This document shows, piece by piece, positions 28,533-36,248 of a stretch of 64,000 bases of DNA. The notes below the pieces were generated by a model that was given only the letters and a program-made list of their open reading frames with translations, searched no databases and was not told the origin of the DNA. The position numbers and the translations under genes are program-made. This DNA comes from Myxococcota bacterium (GTDB lineage Bacteria; Myxococcota_A; Bradymonadia; UBA7976; UBA1532): assembly GCA_963169045.1 (NCBI GenBank), contig CAUJDF010000011.1:62001-126000 (forward strand). The letters are read 5' to 3'. Every line of letters begins with the position of its first letter. Positions within the stretch are counted from its first letter, which is position 1.

Positions 28533-28602
28533 CGGGTCGCGCCCGACGGGTCGCACTCGTGTCGCGGGAGGCGGCGGGTCGCGCCCTACGAGTCGCACCC
28601 GT
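28533..28602 (+). repeat. 28-bp imperfect direct repeat
   Basis: Two copies (28533-28560 and 28575-28602), period 42 nt, beginning CGGGTCGCGCCC and ending CGT, with three mismatches. Non-coding. Confidence 0.75.
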
Positions 28603-28603
28603 C

Positions 28604-28708
28604 CGCCGACCCTCCCAGAGGGTCGGCGAAAACAGACGCCGAGCGAGAGGCCGTCAGCAGGGAGCCGGAGCCGACCTCGCAGCCGGCGGCTCATTGCCGC
28701 CGACCCTC
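28604..28708. repeat. Palindromic intergenic element with 11-bp arms
   Basis: CGCCGACCCTC (28604-28614) and GAGGGTCGGCG (28618-28628) form an 11-bp hairpin with a 3-nt loop. A third arm, CGCCGACCCTC, ends at 28708, so 28618-28708 is also bounded by inverted repeats. The right end (28684-28708) recurs with one mismatch, reversed, at 42125-42149. No protein is encoded. Best described as a small dispersed, hairpin-forming repeat. Confidence 0.7.
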
Positions 28709-28786
28709 TCACAGCGGCGGGCGTTCAAGTGGACGATGGATCGCGCCGGACAAGCGAGGCGTCGTCCACTTGGATGGCCGCCGCTG

Positions 28787-28990
28787 TCAGTCGGCTTCTT
28801 CGGCGACGAGCGCCACGAGCTCGCTGGCGAAGGCGAGGACCTGGTCCTGCGTGAAGCCCTGGGCGAGGAGCTGGCGGTACATCGTGCGGGCGAGGAGGCG
28901 CGGCGCGCGCTCGCAGGCGGGCACGAAGGCAAAGTCGTCGGGCTCCGCGTGGCGGGGCGGCGGCGTCGACGACCGGGGCACGGTCTGCAT
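28787..28990 (-). CDS. Small uncharacterised protein (67 residues)
   Basis: ATG 28990 follows GGGAGGAAG at ideal spacing. After a Pro-rich start ('SSTPPPRHAE') the protein is helical: 'LLARTMYRQLLAQGFTQDQV' then 'ASELVALVAEEAD'. The helical second half with its GFT..QV..F turn recalls small adaptor or regulatory proteins, but no family can be named. Strong ribosome site and normal composition argue it is real. It is followed by the repeat-bearing intergenic stretch. Confidence 0.7.
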   Translation of the reverse strand: MQTVPRSSTPPPRHAEPDDFAFVPACERAPRLLARTMYRQLLAQGFTQDQVLAFASELVALVAEEAD

Positions 28991-29181
28991 GGAGCTTCCT
29001 CCCGCTCGGGTTCAAGACGGGATTCTGCATCGGGCATGCCAGCGGATTGTCCAGAGAAATCGGGCGCGAAGCCGGCGCAAGGTGCGTAGCAGCGTACGCA
29101 CCGCGAAGCGCGGGTGGCGGGAGCCGAGGGAGCTTCGCCCCGCAGCGAGAGCACGCGGGCGGACCCGCGTGGGGGCCTCGA

Positions 29182-30327
29182 TCAGCCCTCGAGGGTGCCC
29201 AGTCGCTCGCGTACGCCCTCGGCCAGCCGCTCGACGCGCTCGAAGTCGAGCGTCTCTCGCGCGAGGAAGAGCAGGAACTGCACGTACTCGTTCAGGCCGC
29301 GCTGCAGCAGGCGCAGCTTGTCGTCGGCCCGGCTGAGCAGCAGGTTCGAGGAGATGCGCTCCGGCGGCAGGCGGCCCTCGGGCGTGGGCACGACACTGTC
29401 GAAGAGCGCCGCCACGTCGGGCGTGAGGTCGTTGAAGAAGGACTCGACCCCGATGCGGAAGAGGCCCACCACGCCGCCGGCGGCGAGATCCTTGTAGATG
29501 AGGCCGATGGCCTCGTTGTACGAGCCGACGACCGCGGTCACCGCGAGGCCGCCGTCGACGGCGGTGTCGATGCCCACCTCGCCGACGGTGATGACGCCCG
29601 CCTTGAGCAGGTGGTGCAGCGCGCGGGTGCCCTCGAAGGCGCCGAGGCCGCTCTCGAACATCACGTCGGCCACGGTGCGGCGCCCGTCGACGAGGTCGAA
29701 CAGGCGGCCCTCGGTGTCGTTGAGCTGGACGGGATCGGCCGCCGGCTGGGTGCGGACGAGGCGCCGGTTGGCCGGCGGGAGCTGCGCCTTGAGGTGCTCC
29801 ATCTCGTCCTTGCGGCGCAGCCCCTCGAGCAGCACGTGCTGCGTGTTCAGCGCGGTGCGCGTCGGCACCTGCGTCTGGTCGAAGTGCGCCAACGTGAACT
29901 TGCCGCCCTCCATGAGCAGCACCGAGTAGAGGATCTCCTCGATCTGCACGCGGATGACTCGCCACAGGTCCTTGCTCGACAGCAGGCCGCGGCCCAGCAG
30001 CACGTTGCCGATCTTCTTGTCGGGGCCCACGGCCTGCAGCGCGTCGTCGAGCTGCGCGCGGGAGACCATGCCCAGCCGGAACATGATGTCGCCGAAGCGA
30101 TCTTCGGGCTGGTTGCTGCTGGCGGCGATGACCGAACCGTCGCGGAAGTAGACGCTCTTGCGCACCGCGCCGTCGACGATCGTCAGCACCGCCGTGCGCC
30201 GTGCGCTGTGCACGAAGTTGACGAGGTCGACGACCAGGTTGGGATCGTCGACCTGGCCCCAGAGGAACACGCCCTGGCGCGACGCGGGGTCGACCTTGGG
30301 CGTCGAATCCAGCTCTTCCCGGACCAC
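29182..30327 (-). CDS. DUF4388 (PatA N-terminal-like) domain protein
   Basis: 381 residues, GTG start at 30327 with GGGAGC 8 nt upstream. The N-terminal half shows the DUF4388 pattern: 'FVHSARRTAVLTIVDGAVRK' and 'VYFRDGSVIAASSNQPEDRFGDIMF', then 'IGNVLLGRGLLSSKDLW' and 'ILYSVLLMEGGKFTL', the repeated 'make a small DNA/partner-binding beta hook' layout found in gliding and signalling proteins of myxobacteria and cyanobacteria. The second half ('LVDGRRTVADVMFESGL') resembles a winged-helix unit. Probably a cytosolic signalling adaptor. It is divergent from the zinc-ribbon protein gene at 30405. Confidence 0.8.
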   Translation of the reverse strand: MVREELDSTPKVDPASRQGVFLWGQVDDPNLVVDLVNFVHSARRTAVLTIVDGAVRKSVYFRDGSVIAASSNQPEDRFGDIMFRLGMVSRAQLDDALQAVGPDKKIGNVLLGRGLLSSKDLWRVIRVQIEEILYSVLLMEGGKFTLAHFDQTQVPTRTALNTQHVLLEGLRRKDEMEHLKAQLPPANRRLVRTQPAADPVQLNDTEGRLFDLVDGRRTVADVMFESGLGAFEGTRALHHLLKAGVITVGEVGIDTAVDGGLAVTAVVGSYNEAIGLIYKDLAAGGVVGLFRIGVESFFNDLTPDVAALFDSVVPTPEGRLPPERISSNLLLSRADDKLRLLQRGLNEYVQFLLFLARETLDFERVERLAEGVRERLGTLEG

Positions 30328-30404
30328 GAGGGCCGCTCCCGTCGATCGAAGACGGCGGACATGTTACGCAACGCCTTCCGAATTCGGCCAGGATTCACAC
30401 GAAC

Positions 30405-32195
30405 ATGACCCCCAAGGATCCCGCCGCCGTCGTCGACCGCGCCCGCGACGACTTCGTCCGCGCGCGGCTCGAGCTGGTGCGCAGCCACGGCCCCGAGGCG
30501 TTCGACCAGGGCCACGTCCTCTACGTATGCGGTGCGTGCGGGCACGCGGTCGTCGTACGCGACAACTTCTACGGCGCGCGGCCCGAGGGGCCCGTCGACG
30601 CGTTCCTGCGCCGGCTCGAGGCCGACTGGTGGCGCGCGCGGGCCTCGCTTTCGACCGAGACCTGCCCGAAGTGCGGCGCCGCCGGTCCCCTGCCCGCGGT
30701 CGCCGCGTTCTACGCGCGCTACCTCGGCGAGGTCGGCTTCGACTACGGCGTCGAGCTGGCCGAAGGGGTCCTTCGCCGGTGCTGGCGCATGGACGCGCGG
30801 GCGCGCGTCGCGTTCCTGCGGCCGGCGCGCGACGAGGGCGAGCTCCGCGACCAGACCGGCACCTTCTTCGACCTGCGCGCCGGGTGGCGGTGGCTCCTGG
30901 CGCAGCACCGCGCCACGAAGGGCCACGTGCTGGCCGAGGTCCAGGCGGGCTACGTCGTCGGCGCGCGGGCGGCGGGGCTCGGCGATCCGGCCGAGCGCGA
31001 CGATCCGGCGCTCGACGAGGCGCTGGCCGGCTTCGAGCGCGGGACCTTCGACGTCCTCGAGCTCCTGGGCGGGGCGGAGGCGCGCGAGTACCCGTTCCAC
31101 GGCGAGCGCTACGGCGAGTGGCTCGGCGAGGGCGCGGCCGACGTCGACGCGGGCCGCGTCGAGCTCTTCGTGCTCGCCGACTCGTCGCAGTTCCTCGCCG
31201 CGATCGAGGACCTCGGCTCGCGCCGCGGCGTCGCCGTGGAGTGGATCGACCCCGAGGAGCACCTCAAGGTGGCCTTCCACCTCGACGACCTGCGGCTCGA
31301 GGCGTCGTTCGCCTACCCGCTCCTGCGCTCGCTCCACACCGGGCGCACCTTCGTCGACGGCACGCGCGCGTTCTACCTGCCGCTGCTCGACGCGCTCGAG
31401 GACGCGCGCGACCTGGTCGCCACGGTGCGCGCCGAGCTCGACCCGCGGTTCGCGGTCGGCATCGAAGAGGGCACGGTCATGGTGATCCGCGGCCCCGACG
31501 GCGAGGTCGGCCGCTGGAACCTCATGGCCGTCGTCGGCCGGCAGTCGTTCCGCGGCGCGGAGGGCACGGCGACGCTGCTGAAGTTCATCGGCTATGATCG
31601 CGAATCGAAAAGCTTTTCGCCGCGCGGGGCCCGGCTCGACCGCTGCCCGGCGTGCGGGGCGAACGCGCGCGTGGGCAAGGTCATCCGGCCGCTGGAGCTG
31701 CTCGGCGTCGATCCGCGAATGTTGGTGGGCATGCCGATCGGCCAGCACATCGTCTACTACACGATCGAGTGCCCGCTGCACGCGACGCCGGTGGAGCCGG
31801 GGCCGGGGCACGACCTGCAGACGCTCGAGGCGGCCTACCGCGACGACCTCGACGAGGCGACGGGCACGCTGCTCGAGGTGCGGCCGATCGGTGAGGGCGC
31901 GACGCTGCTCGTCGGCTTCGACGCCGGCTCGCTCGTGCTCGAGCCGGCGCGCCTGCGGGCGGCGCTCTTGGCCGCGCAGCTGCCCGACGACGGCTCGCGC
32001 CACGTCTACGCGTTCTTCCCCGACGCGATCGTCGTCGCCGATGGGCAGCTCTCGGGTCCGGCGCGGCACGCGGCGCGCGTCGCGGCCATGGAGGCGGTGC
32101 TGCCGCGCTTCCCCGCGCGCACGTGGCCGCTGGACGTCGCCCGCCCGGTGAAGCTCGACGTCGACCCCGCCGGCCGCTTCGAGGTCGCCAGTTGA
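30405..32195 (+). CDS. Uncharacterised protein with scattered zinc-ribbon cysteine pairs
   Basis: 596 residues, no family recognised. Two CxxC pairs near the N-terminus ('CGACG' at ~43 and 'CPKCG' at ~88) could form one zinc ribbon; a third pair 'CPACG' with a later 'CPLH' lies at about 410-460. Between them is a mixed alpha/beta region ('RVELFVLADSSQFLAAIEDL', 'VRAELDPRFAVGIEEGTVMV'). No signal peptide or membrane helix, so cytosolic. The stop overlaps the next gene (TTGA), so the two are co-translated; that small gene encodes a membrane protein. Confidence 0.7.
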   Translation: MTPKDPAAVVDRARDDFVRARLELVRSHGPEAFDQGHVLYVCGACGHAVVVRDNFYGARPEGPVDAFLRRLEADWWRARASLSTETCPKCGAAGPLPAVAAFYARYLGEVGFDYGVELAEGVLRRCWRMDARARVAFLRPARDEGELRDQTGTFFDLRAGWRWLLAQHRATKGHVLAEVQAGYVVGARAAGLGDPAERDDPALDEALAGFERGTFDVLELLGGAEAREYPFHGERYGEWLGEGAADVDAGRVELFVLADSSQFLAAIEDLGSRRGVAVEWIDPEEHLKVAFHLDDLRLEASFAYPLLRSLHTGRTFVDGTRAFYLPLLDALEDARDLVATVRAELDPRFAVGIEEGTVMVIRGPDGEVGRWNLMAVVGRQSFRGAEGTATLLKFIGYDRESKSFSPRGARLDRCPACGANARVGKVIRPLELLGVDPRMLVGMPIGQHIVYYTIECPLHATPVEPGPGHDLQTLEAAYRDDLDEATGTLLEVRPIGEGATLLVGFDAGSLVLEPARLRAALLAAQLPDDGSRHVYAFFPDAIVVADGQLSGPARHAARVAAMEAVLPRFPARTWPLDVARPVKLDVDPAGRFEVAS

Positions 32196-32539
32196 TCCGG
32201 CTGCTGCTGGCGCTCGCGCTGGCCGCGCCGCCCACGCTCGGCGACGCGCTGCGCGCCATCGGCGCCTTCGACGCGCCGCCGCCCGGTCTCGACACGAGCC
32301 TGACGCCGCCCCCGCCGCCGCCGCGCATCGGCGCGAAGATCCTGATCGGCAGCGGCGCCGCGCTCTTCCTCACCGGGCTCGCCGGGACGATCTTCAGCCC
32401 GTACTGCGCGACGAAGAGCGCCGACGGCCGCTGCGTCGACGCCCGCGGCGCCCACCCCGCCTTCCCCGCGCTGATGGTCGCCGGGCTCGCCGCCGCGATC
32501 ACCGGGAGCGCCTGGTTCCGCGAGGACGTCAGCCCGTAG
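32192..32539 (+). CDS. Small membrane protein, unknown function
   Basis: 115 residues. TTG 32192 overlaps the upstream stop by four bases and opens a signal-like hydrophobic stretch (LLLALALAAPP). A Pro-rich linker (PPPPPPR) follows, then two hydrophobic helices ('ILIGSGAALFLTGLAGTI' and 'ALMVAGLAAAITGSA') separated by a loop with two cysteines. Its 3' end overlaps the convergent gene by 11 bases. Similar Pro-linker-plus-two-helix tails occur in the TPR/PEGA protein of this window. Confidence 0.65.
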   Translation: MIRLLLALALAAPPTLGDALRAIGAFDAPPPGLDTSLTPPPPPPRIGAKILIGSGAALFLTGLAGTIFSPYCATKSADGRCVDARGAHPAFPALMVAGLAAAITGSAWFREDVSP

Positions 32540-32843
32540 CGTCGTCGTCGCGGGCGCCGGCCAGGAAGCCTTCGAGGAACCGGATGCGCTCGAGGGTCGT
32601 GTCGTAGCGCGAGGGCGGCGACGGCGCCGGCACGAGGCCCAGCGCCGTGCCGGCGGCCCACAGGCAGAGGATGGCGCCGAGCAGGGCGGCGCCCACCGGG
32701 CCCTTCCACGAGAGCACGACGAGGGCGCCGCCGAGCAGGCCGGGGACGACCGAATAGAAGACGCGTCCGCTCCGCGCGCGCGCGGCGCGCAGCGTCTCGA
32801 GCTCCGCGCGGGCCTCGGCGACGGTCTGTGGATCGTGGGTCAA
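32529..32843 (-). CDS. Small two-helix membrane protein of the phosphatase operon
   Basis: 104 residues from TTG 32843, which overlaps the stop of the phosphatase hybrid by four bases (TTGA). An N-terminal helix ('TVAEARAELETLRAARARSG') is followed by two membrane helices ('FYSVVPGLLGGALVVLSW' and 'AALLGAILCLWAAGTALGLV') and a short charged tail. No family recognised. As the last gene after FIST and the kinase-phosphatase hybrid it may localise that complex to the membrane, an inference from position only. Confidence 0.65.
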   Translation of the reverse strand: MTHDPQTVAEARAELETLRAARARSGRVFYSVVPGLLGGALVVLSWKGPVGAALLGAILCLWAAGTALGLVPAPSPPSRYDTTLERIRFLEGFLAGARDDDATG

Positions 32844-34951
32844 GGTTCCGCCTCGACACCGACGGCGGTGATGTCGTCGGCCTGCGCGCGGCCGTCGCGC
32901 CAGGCTTCGAGGCGGGCGAGGGCCGCGGCGAGCACCGCATCGACCGGACCCGGCGCGCCGAGCAGCGCCCGCAGCGTCGCCTCCGCGAGCCGGTCGCCGG
33001 CGCGGTTCCACTGCTCGGCGAGGCCGTCGGTGAAGGCCACGACGCGGTCGCCGGCCCCGAGCGCGATGCGGCGCAGCGGGAAGGCCACGCCCGGCACCAT
33101 GCCGACGAACGCGCCGGCCTCGTAGACCTCGTCGACGGACGCGCCGGCCCTGAAGACGAGCAGCGGCGGCAGCCCGGCGTTGGCGTAGGCGACGCCGTCG
33201 GGTGTGACGTCGAAGCAGCACGCGGCCAGCCGCACCTCGAGGCGCCCGTAGGACCGCACGACGTCTTCGTTGAGGCGCGCGAGCAGCGCCGCGGGATCGG
33301 CCGCCTCGTCGCGGTGCCGCTCGTAGAGCGTCCGGACGACCATGGTGCGGAGGGATGCCTGGATGCCATGCCCGATGGCATCGGCGAGGAACACGCGCAC
33401 CCGCCCGCCGCGCGCGCGCAGGTCGTACAGGTCGCCGCCCACGGCCTCGGCGGGCGCGTAGAGGGCGCCGAAGCGCAGGCCCGGCACGTCGGGCAGCGCC
33501 GGCAGCGTCGCCCTCTGGAAGGCGCGCGCCTGCGCCAGGTCCAGGTCGAGCTCGCGCCGCCGCGCCTGCAGCTCGGCCACCGTCGCGGCGAGCGCGCGCT
33601 CCTGCCGGCGCAGCTTCGCCAGGTTGCGGATGCGACAGACCAGCTCGTCGGGCTGGAACGGCTTGACGACGTAGTCGTCGGCGCCCTCGTTCAGGCCCTC
33701 GAGCTTGTAGCGGCTCTCGGCCTGGGAGGTGAGGAGCACGAGCGGCGTGGCGCGCAGCGGCCCGGCGTCGGCGCGGACGGCCCGCAGCAGCTCGAAGCCG
33801 CTCATGCGCGGCATCTGCACGTCGCTGACGATGACGTCGGGCGCCTCGCGGCGCGCCGCCTCGAGGCCGGCGAGGCCGTCGGCGGCGCTGCGCACACGGA
33901 AGTGCGGCCGCAGCACCTGCCGCAGAAAGGCGCGCATCTCGGCGTTGTCCTCGACCACCAGCACGCTCGGGCCGTCGCCCACCGGCGGCTCCTCGGCGGC
34001 GGCGGCGGGCTCGAGCCACCGGTCCGGCGAGGCGACCGCGTCGGGGGGCGGCGCCGCCTCGCGGACCACGAACGCCGGGTTCAGGTGCGCGAAGCCGAGC
34101 CGCAACGTCAACGTGAACGTGGAGCCCCGGCCCGGCGCGCTCTCGACGGCGACGCGTCCGCCGTGCAGCTGCGTCAGCTCGCGGACGAGCGCGAGACCGA
34201 TGCCGGTGCCGGGCCGCGCGCGCGTGTCGGAACCGTCGACCTGGGTGAAGCGCTCGAAGATGCGCGCCTGGTGCTCGGGGGCGATGCCGATGCCCGTATC
34301 GGACACGCGTACGCGCGCCTCGTCGCCCGCGAGCTCGACCGCCACCCCGATGCGGCCGCCGTCCGGCGTGAACTTGTACGCGTTCGACAGCAGGTTCATG
34401 AAGATGGTCTCGAAGCGGGCCCGATCGAGCCACACCATCGCCGGCGCATCCGGCAGCGCCACCTCGAGCCCGATGCGCCGGCTGTCGAGCGCCGTGCGCG
34501 CCGTCGCGGCCCACACGCGCACGAGCGCGCCCACATCCTCGAGCCGGAACGTGACCTTCGCCATGCCCGCGTCGAGGCTGGCCAGGTCCAGCAACTCGTT
34601 GATCTGCTTGAGCAACCGGCGCTTGTTGTCCAGCACGCGCCGGACGGTGGACGCCACGTCGGGCGGCAGATCCGGACGCTGCAGCAACAGCTCGAGCGGC
34701 CCGACCGACAGCGTCAGCGGCGTGCGCAGCTCGTGGGAGATGTTGGCGAAGAACTGGCTCTTCTGACGGTCCAGCTCGACCAGCCGCTCCCGCGCCACCT
34801 GCAGCTCGCGGTACAGGTTCACGTTCACGGTGTCGTTGGCGGCCTGCATCTTGTCGATGGTGGCCACCTTGCGCTCGAGCTGCTCGATGCGGCGCTCGGC
34901 GCGCAACAGCGCCCGCCGCAAAGTCTCTTCGTCGGACACGGGTGCGTTCAC
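32840..34951 (-). CDS. Hybrid histidine kinase - receiver - SpoIIE (PP2C) phosphatase
   Basis: 703 residues from GTG 34951 (four-base GTGA overlap with the FIST gene). Order: coiled coil (8-60), HisKA with phospho-acceptor His73 in 'ISHELRTPLTL', HATPase ('NLLSNAYKFTPDGG', 'DTGIGIAPEH', 'GTGIGLALV'), receiver with acceptor Asp in 'VIVSDVQMPRMSG' (~377), a second helical linker, then a SpoIIE/RsbU-type Ser phosphatase (~490-700: 'GGDLYDL', 'LADAIGHGIQAS', 'ANAGLPPLLVF'). No sensor of its own; the FIST protein translated just before it probably supplies the input. The phosphatase end would dephosphorylate a STAS/SiaC-type regulator, of which one is encoded at 39838-40212. Confidence 0.9.
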   Translation of the reverse strand: MNAPVSDEETLRRALLRAERRIEQLERKVATIDKMQAANDTVNVNLYRELQVARERLVELDRQKSQFFANISHELRTPLTLSVGPLELLLQRPDLPPDVASTVRRVLDNKRRLLKQINELLDLASLDAGMAKVTFRLEDVGALVRVWAATARTALDSRRIGLEVALPDAPAMVWLDRARFETIFMNLLSNAYKFTPDGGRIGVAVELAGDEARVRVSDTGIGIAPEHQARIFERFTQVDGSDTRARPGTGIGLALVRELTQLHGGRVAVESAPGRGSTFTLTLRLGFAHLNPAFVVREAAPPPDAVASPDRWLEPAAAAEEPPVGDGPSVLVVEDNAEMRAFLRQVLRPHFRVRSAADGLAGLEAARREAPDVIVSDVQMPRMSGFELLRAVRADAGPLRATPLVLLTSQAESRYKLEGLNEGADDYVVKPFQPDELVCRIRNLAKLRRQERALAATVAELQARRRELDLDLAQARAFQRATLPALPDVPGLRFGALYAPAEAVGGDLYDLRARGGRVRVFLADAIGHGIQASLRTMVVRTLYERHRDEAADPAALLARLNEDVVRSYGRLEVRLAACCFDVTPDGVAYANAGLPPLLVFRAGASVDEVYEAGAFVGMVPGVAFPLRRIALGAGDRVVAFTDGLAEQWNRAGDRLAEATLRALLGAPGPVDAVLAAALARLEAWRDGRAQADDITAVGVEAEP

Positions 34952-36141
34952 GCCGGCAGGCAGAGCGCGCAGACCACGAGCGTGCAGTTGTGATAGCGCG
35001 GCCGCGCCAGGGCGGGCTCGTCCGAGTCGAAGGCGCCGATCTCGCCGAACGAGTAGAAGCCGAGCATCGGCACGCCGGGGAAGGCCTCGCGCAGGGCGCC
35101 CGCCTCCTTCGGCACCGCGAGGCCGAGCATCAGCTTGCGCGCGCCGCAGCTCGCGAAGAACAGACACAGCGGCCGGCGGCGCTCGACCCGCCGCCGGAGC
35201 TGCAGCGCCGCGTCGCCCGCGCCGGCGAGGATGAGATCGCGGGAGCTGCGCCCCATCTGCACGTGGCTGCCCTGCCGGATGCGCCCCCCGTAGGCGATGG
35301 AGTCGCTCGCCGCGTCGTAGAAGAACGGCGACCGGATGACATAGTGCGTCACCCCGTCGCGCTCCACCGTCTCGTCCATCAGCGCGATGGGATAGGTGCC
35401 CATCACTTCGGGGTGCACGTCGAAGTCGCCGATGTAGCGCCGCAGGAACTGGATGGACGGCGCGCCGTCGATCTCGAACAGGCGGTTCTCTTCGACCCGG
35501 GTGACGACGCCCGGCTCGCCCATCGGCGTCCAGCCGGTGCGCGTGACGACGTGGGCCGTCACCCCGCCGCCGAGGAGCAGCAGCGGGATCGCGTCGCTGA
35601 GCACGCGGTCGCCGAAGAGCTGGAACGTCTGCTGGAAGCGGCCGCCGTCGCCGGTGCAGCCGCCGACGATGGGGCAGCGGCCGCCGCTGTGGCGCAGCAG
35701 GGCGTCGGCCACCGCCTCGCCCTGGTGGCTGAGCGCGGCGTCGGGCAGCGCGATCGCCAGCGAGGGCGCCTCGCCGAGCATGGCCTGCGCCGCGGACCAC
35801 GCGGCGTCGACGGCGGCCTGGGGATCGGCGGCCAGACCCTCGCCGAGGCCGACGCCGAAGCGCAGGTCGTCGCCGGTGAGCAGGAGCAGCGAGACCGAGT
35901 CGTCGGTGTGGCCGGCGTCGGTGGCCTCGGAGTACGTCGTGCCGCCGACGACGGGCGCGTCGATCACCGAGCGCACGCCGCGCAGCACGGCTTCGAGGTC
36001 GAACATCACGCTGCACAGCACGACGACGACGGAGCGCGCGCCCCGCTCGACGCCGCCGAGCGCCTGCGCCGCCGCCTCGCGGCCCGCGACGAAGCCGTCC
36101 TCGAGGGCCTCGCTGCTGCCCGTCGCCGCCTGGATGCGCAT
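34948..36141 (-). CDS. FIST-domain sensory protein
   Basis: 397 residues with both FIST_N and FIST_C halves: 'VVVVLCSVMFDLEAVLRGV', 'PVVGGTTYSEATDAGHTDDS', 'IVGGCTGDGGRFQQTFQLFG' and the C-terminal 'PMLGFYSFGEIGAF' and 'HNCTLVVCAL'. FIST proteins bind small ligands, possibly amino acids, and feed kinases or chemoreceptors. No membrane helix, so cytosolic. ATG 36141 has GGGGGAGAGG upstream and a good promoter. It is the first gene of the operon with the kinase-phosphatase hybrid and the two-helix protein. Confidence 0.9.
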   Translation of the reverse strand: MRIQAATGSSEALEDGFVAGREAAAQALGGVERGARSVVVVLCSVMFDLEAVLRGVRSVIDAPVVGGTTYSEATDAGHTDDSVSLLLLTGDDLRFGVGLGEGLAADPQAAVDAAWSAAQAMLGEAPSLAIALPDAALSHQGEAVADALLRHSGGRCPIVGGCTGDGGRFQQTFQLFGDRVLSDAIPLLLLGGGVTAHVVTRTGWTPMGEPGVVTRVEENRLFEIDGAPSIQFLRRYIGDFDVHPEVMGTYPIALMDETVERDGVTHYVIRSPFFYDAASDSIAYGGRIRQGSHVQMGRSSRDLILAGAGDAALQLRRRVERRRPLCLFFASCGARKLMLGLAVPKEAGALREAFPGVPMLGFYSFGEIGAFDSDEPALARPRYHNCTLVVCALCLPA

Positions 36142-36164
36142 CGCCTCTCCCCCGTGACCGCGCG

Positions 36165-36193
36165 AGCATGGGCGAGCGGCGCGTTCCGGTCAA
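36165..36193 (-). promoter_or_regulatory. Promoter of the FIST - kinase/phosphatase operon
   Basis: Minus strand TTGACC (36193-36188), 17-nt spacer, CATGCT (36170-36165); leader of about 17 nt containing the ribosome site. The opposite kinase gene has a TACCTT box at 36233-36238, 10 nt before its ATG, so the 107-nt region serves both directions. Confidence 0.5.
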
Positions 36194-36248
36194 CGCGGCC
36201 GCAATTTCGTGCTCGCCGGCGCGCCGCTGGACTACCTTCTCGCGACGC

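Larger units (their letters stand above)
28442..28786. other. 345-nt intergenic stretch with direct and inverted repeats
   Basis: No supported gene. It holds the 28-bp direct repeat (28533-28602) and the inverted element (28604-28708) described separately; the rest shows no clear promoter. It lies downstream of the small gene at 28787-28990 and upstream of the helical-protein gene, both on the minus strand. Confidence 0.6.
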
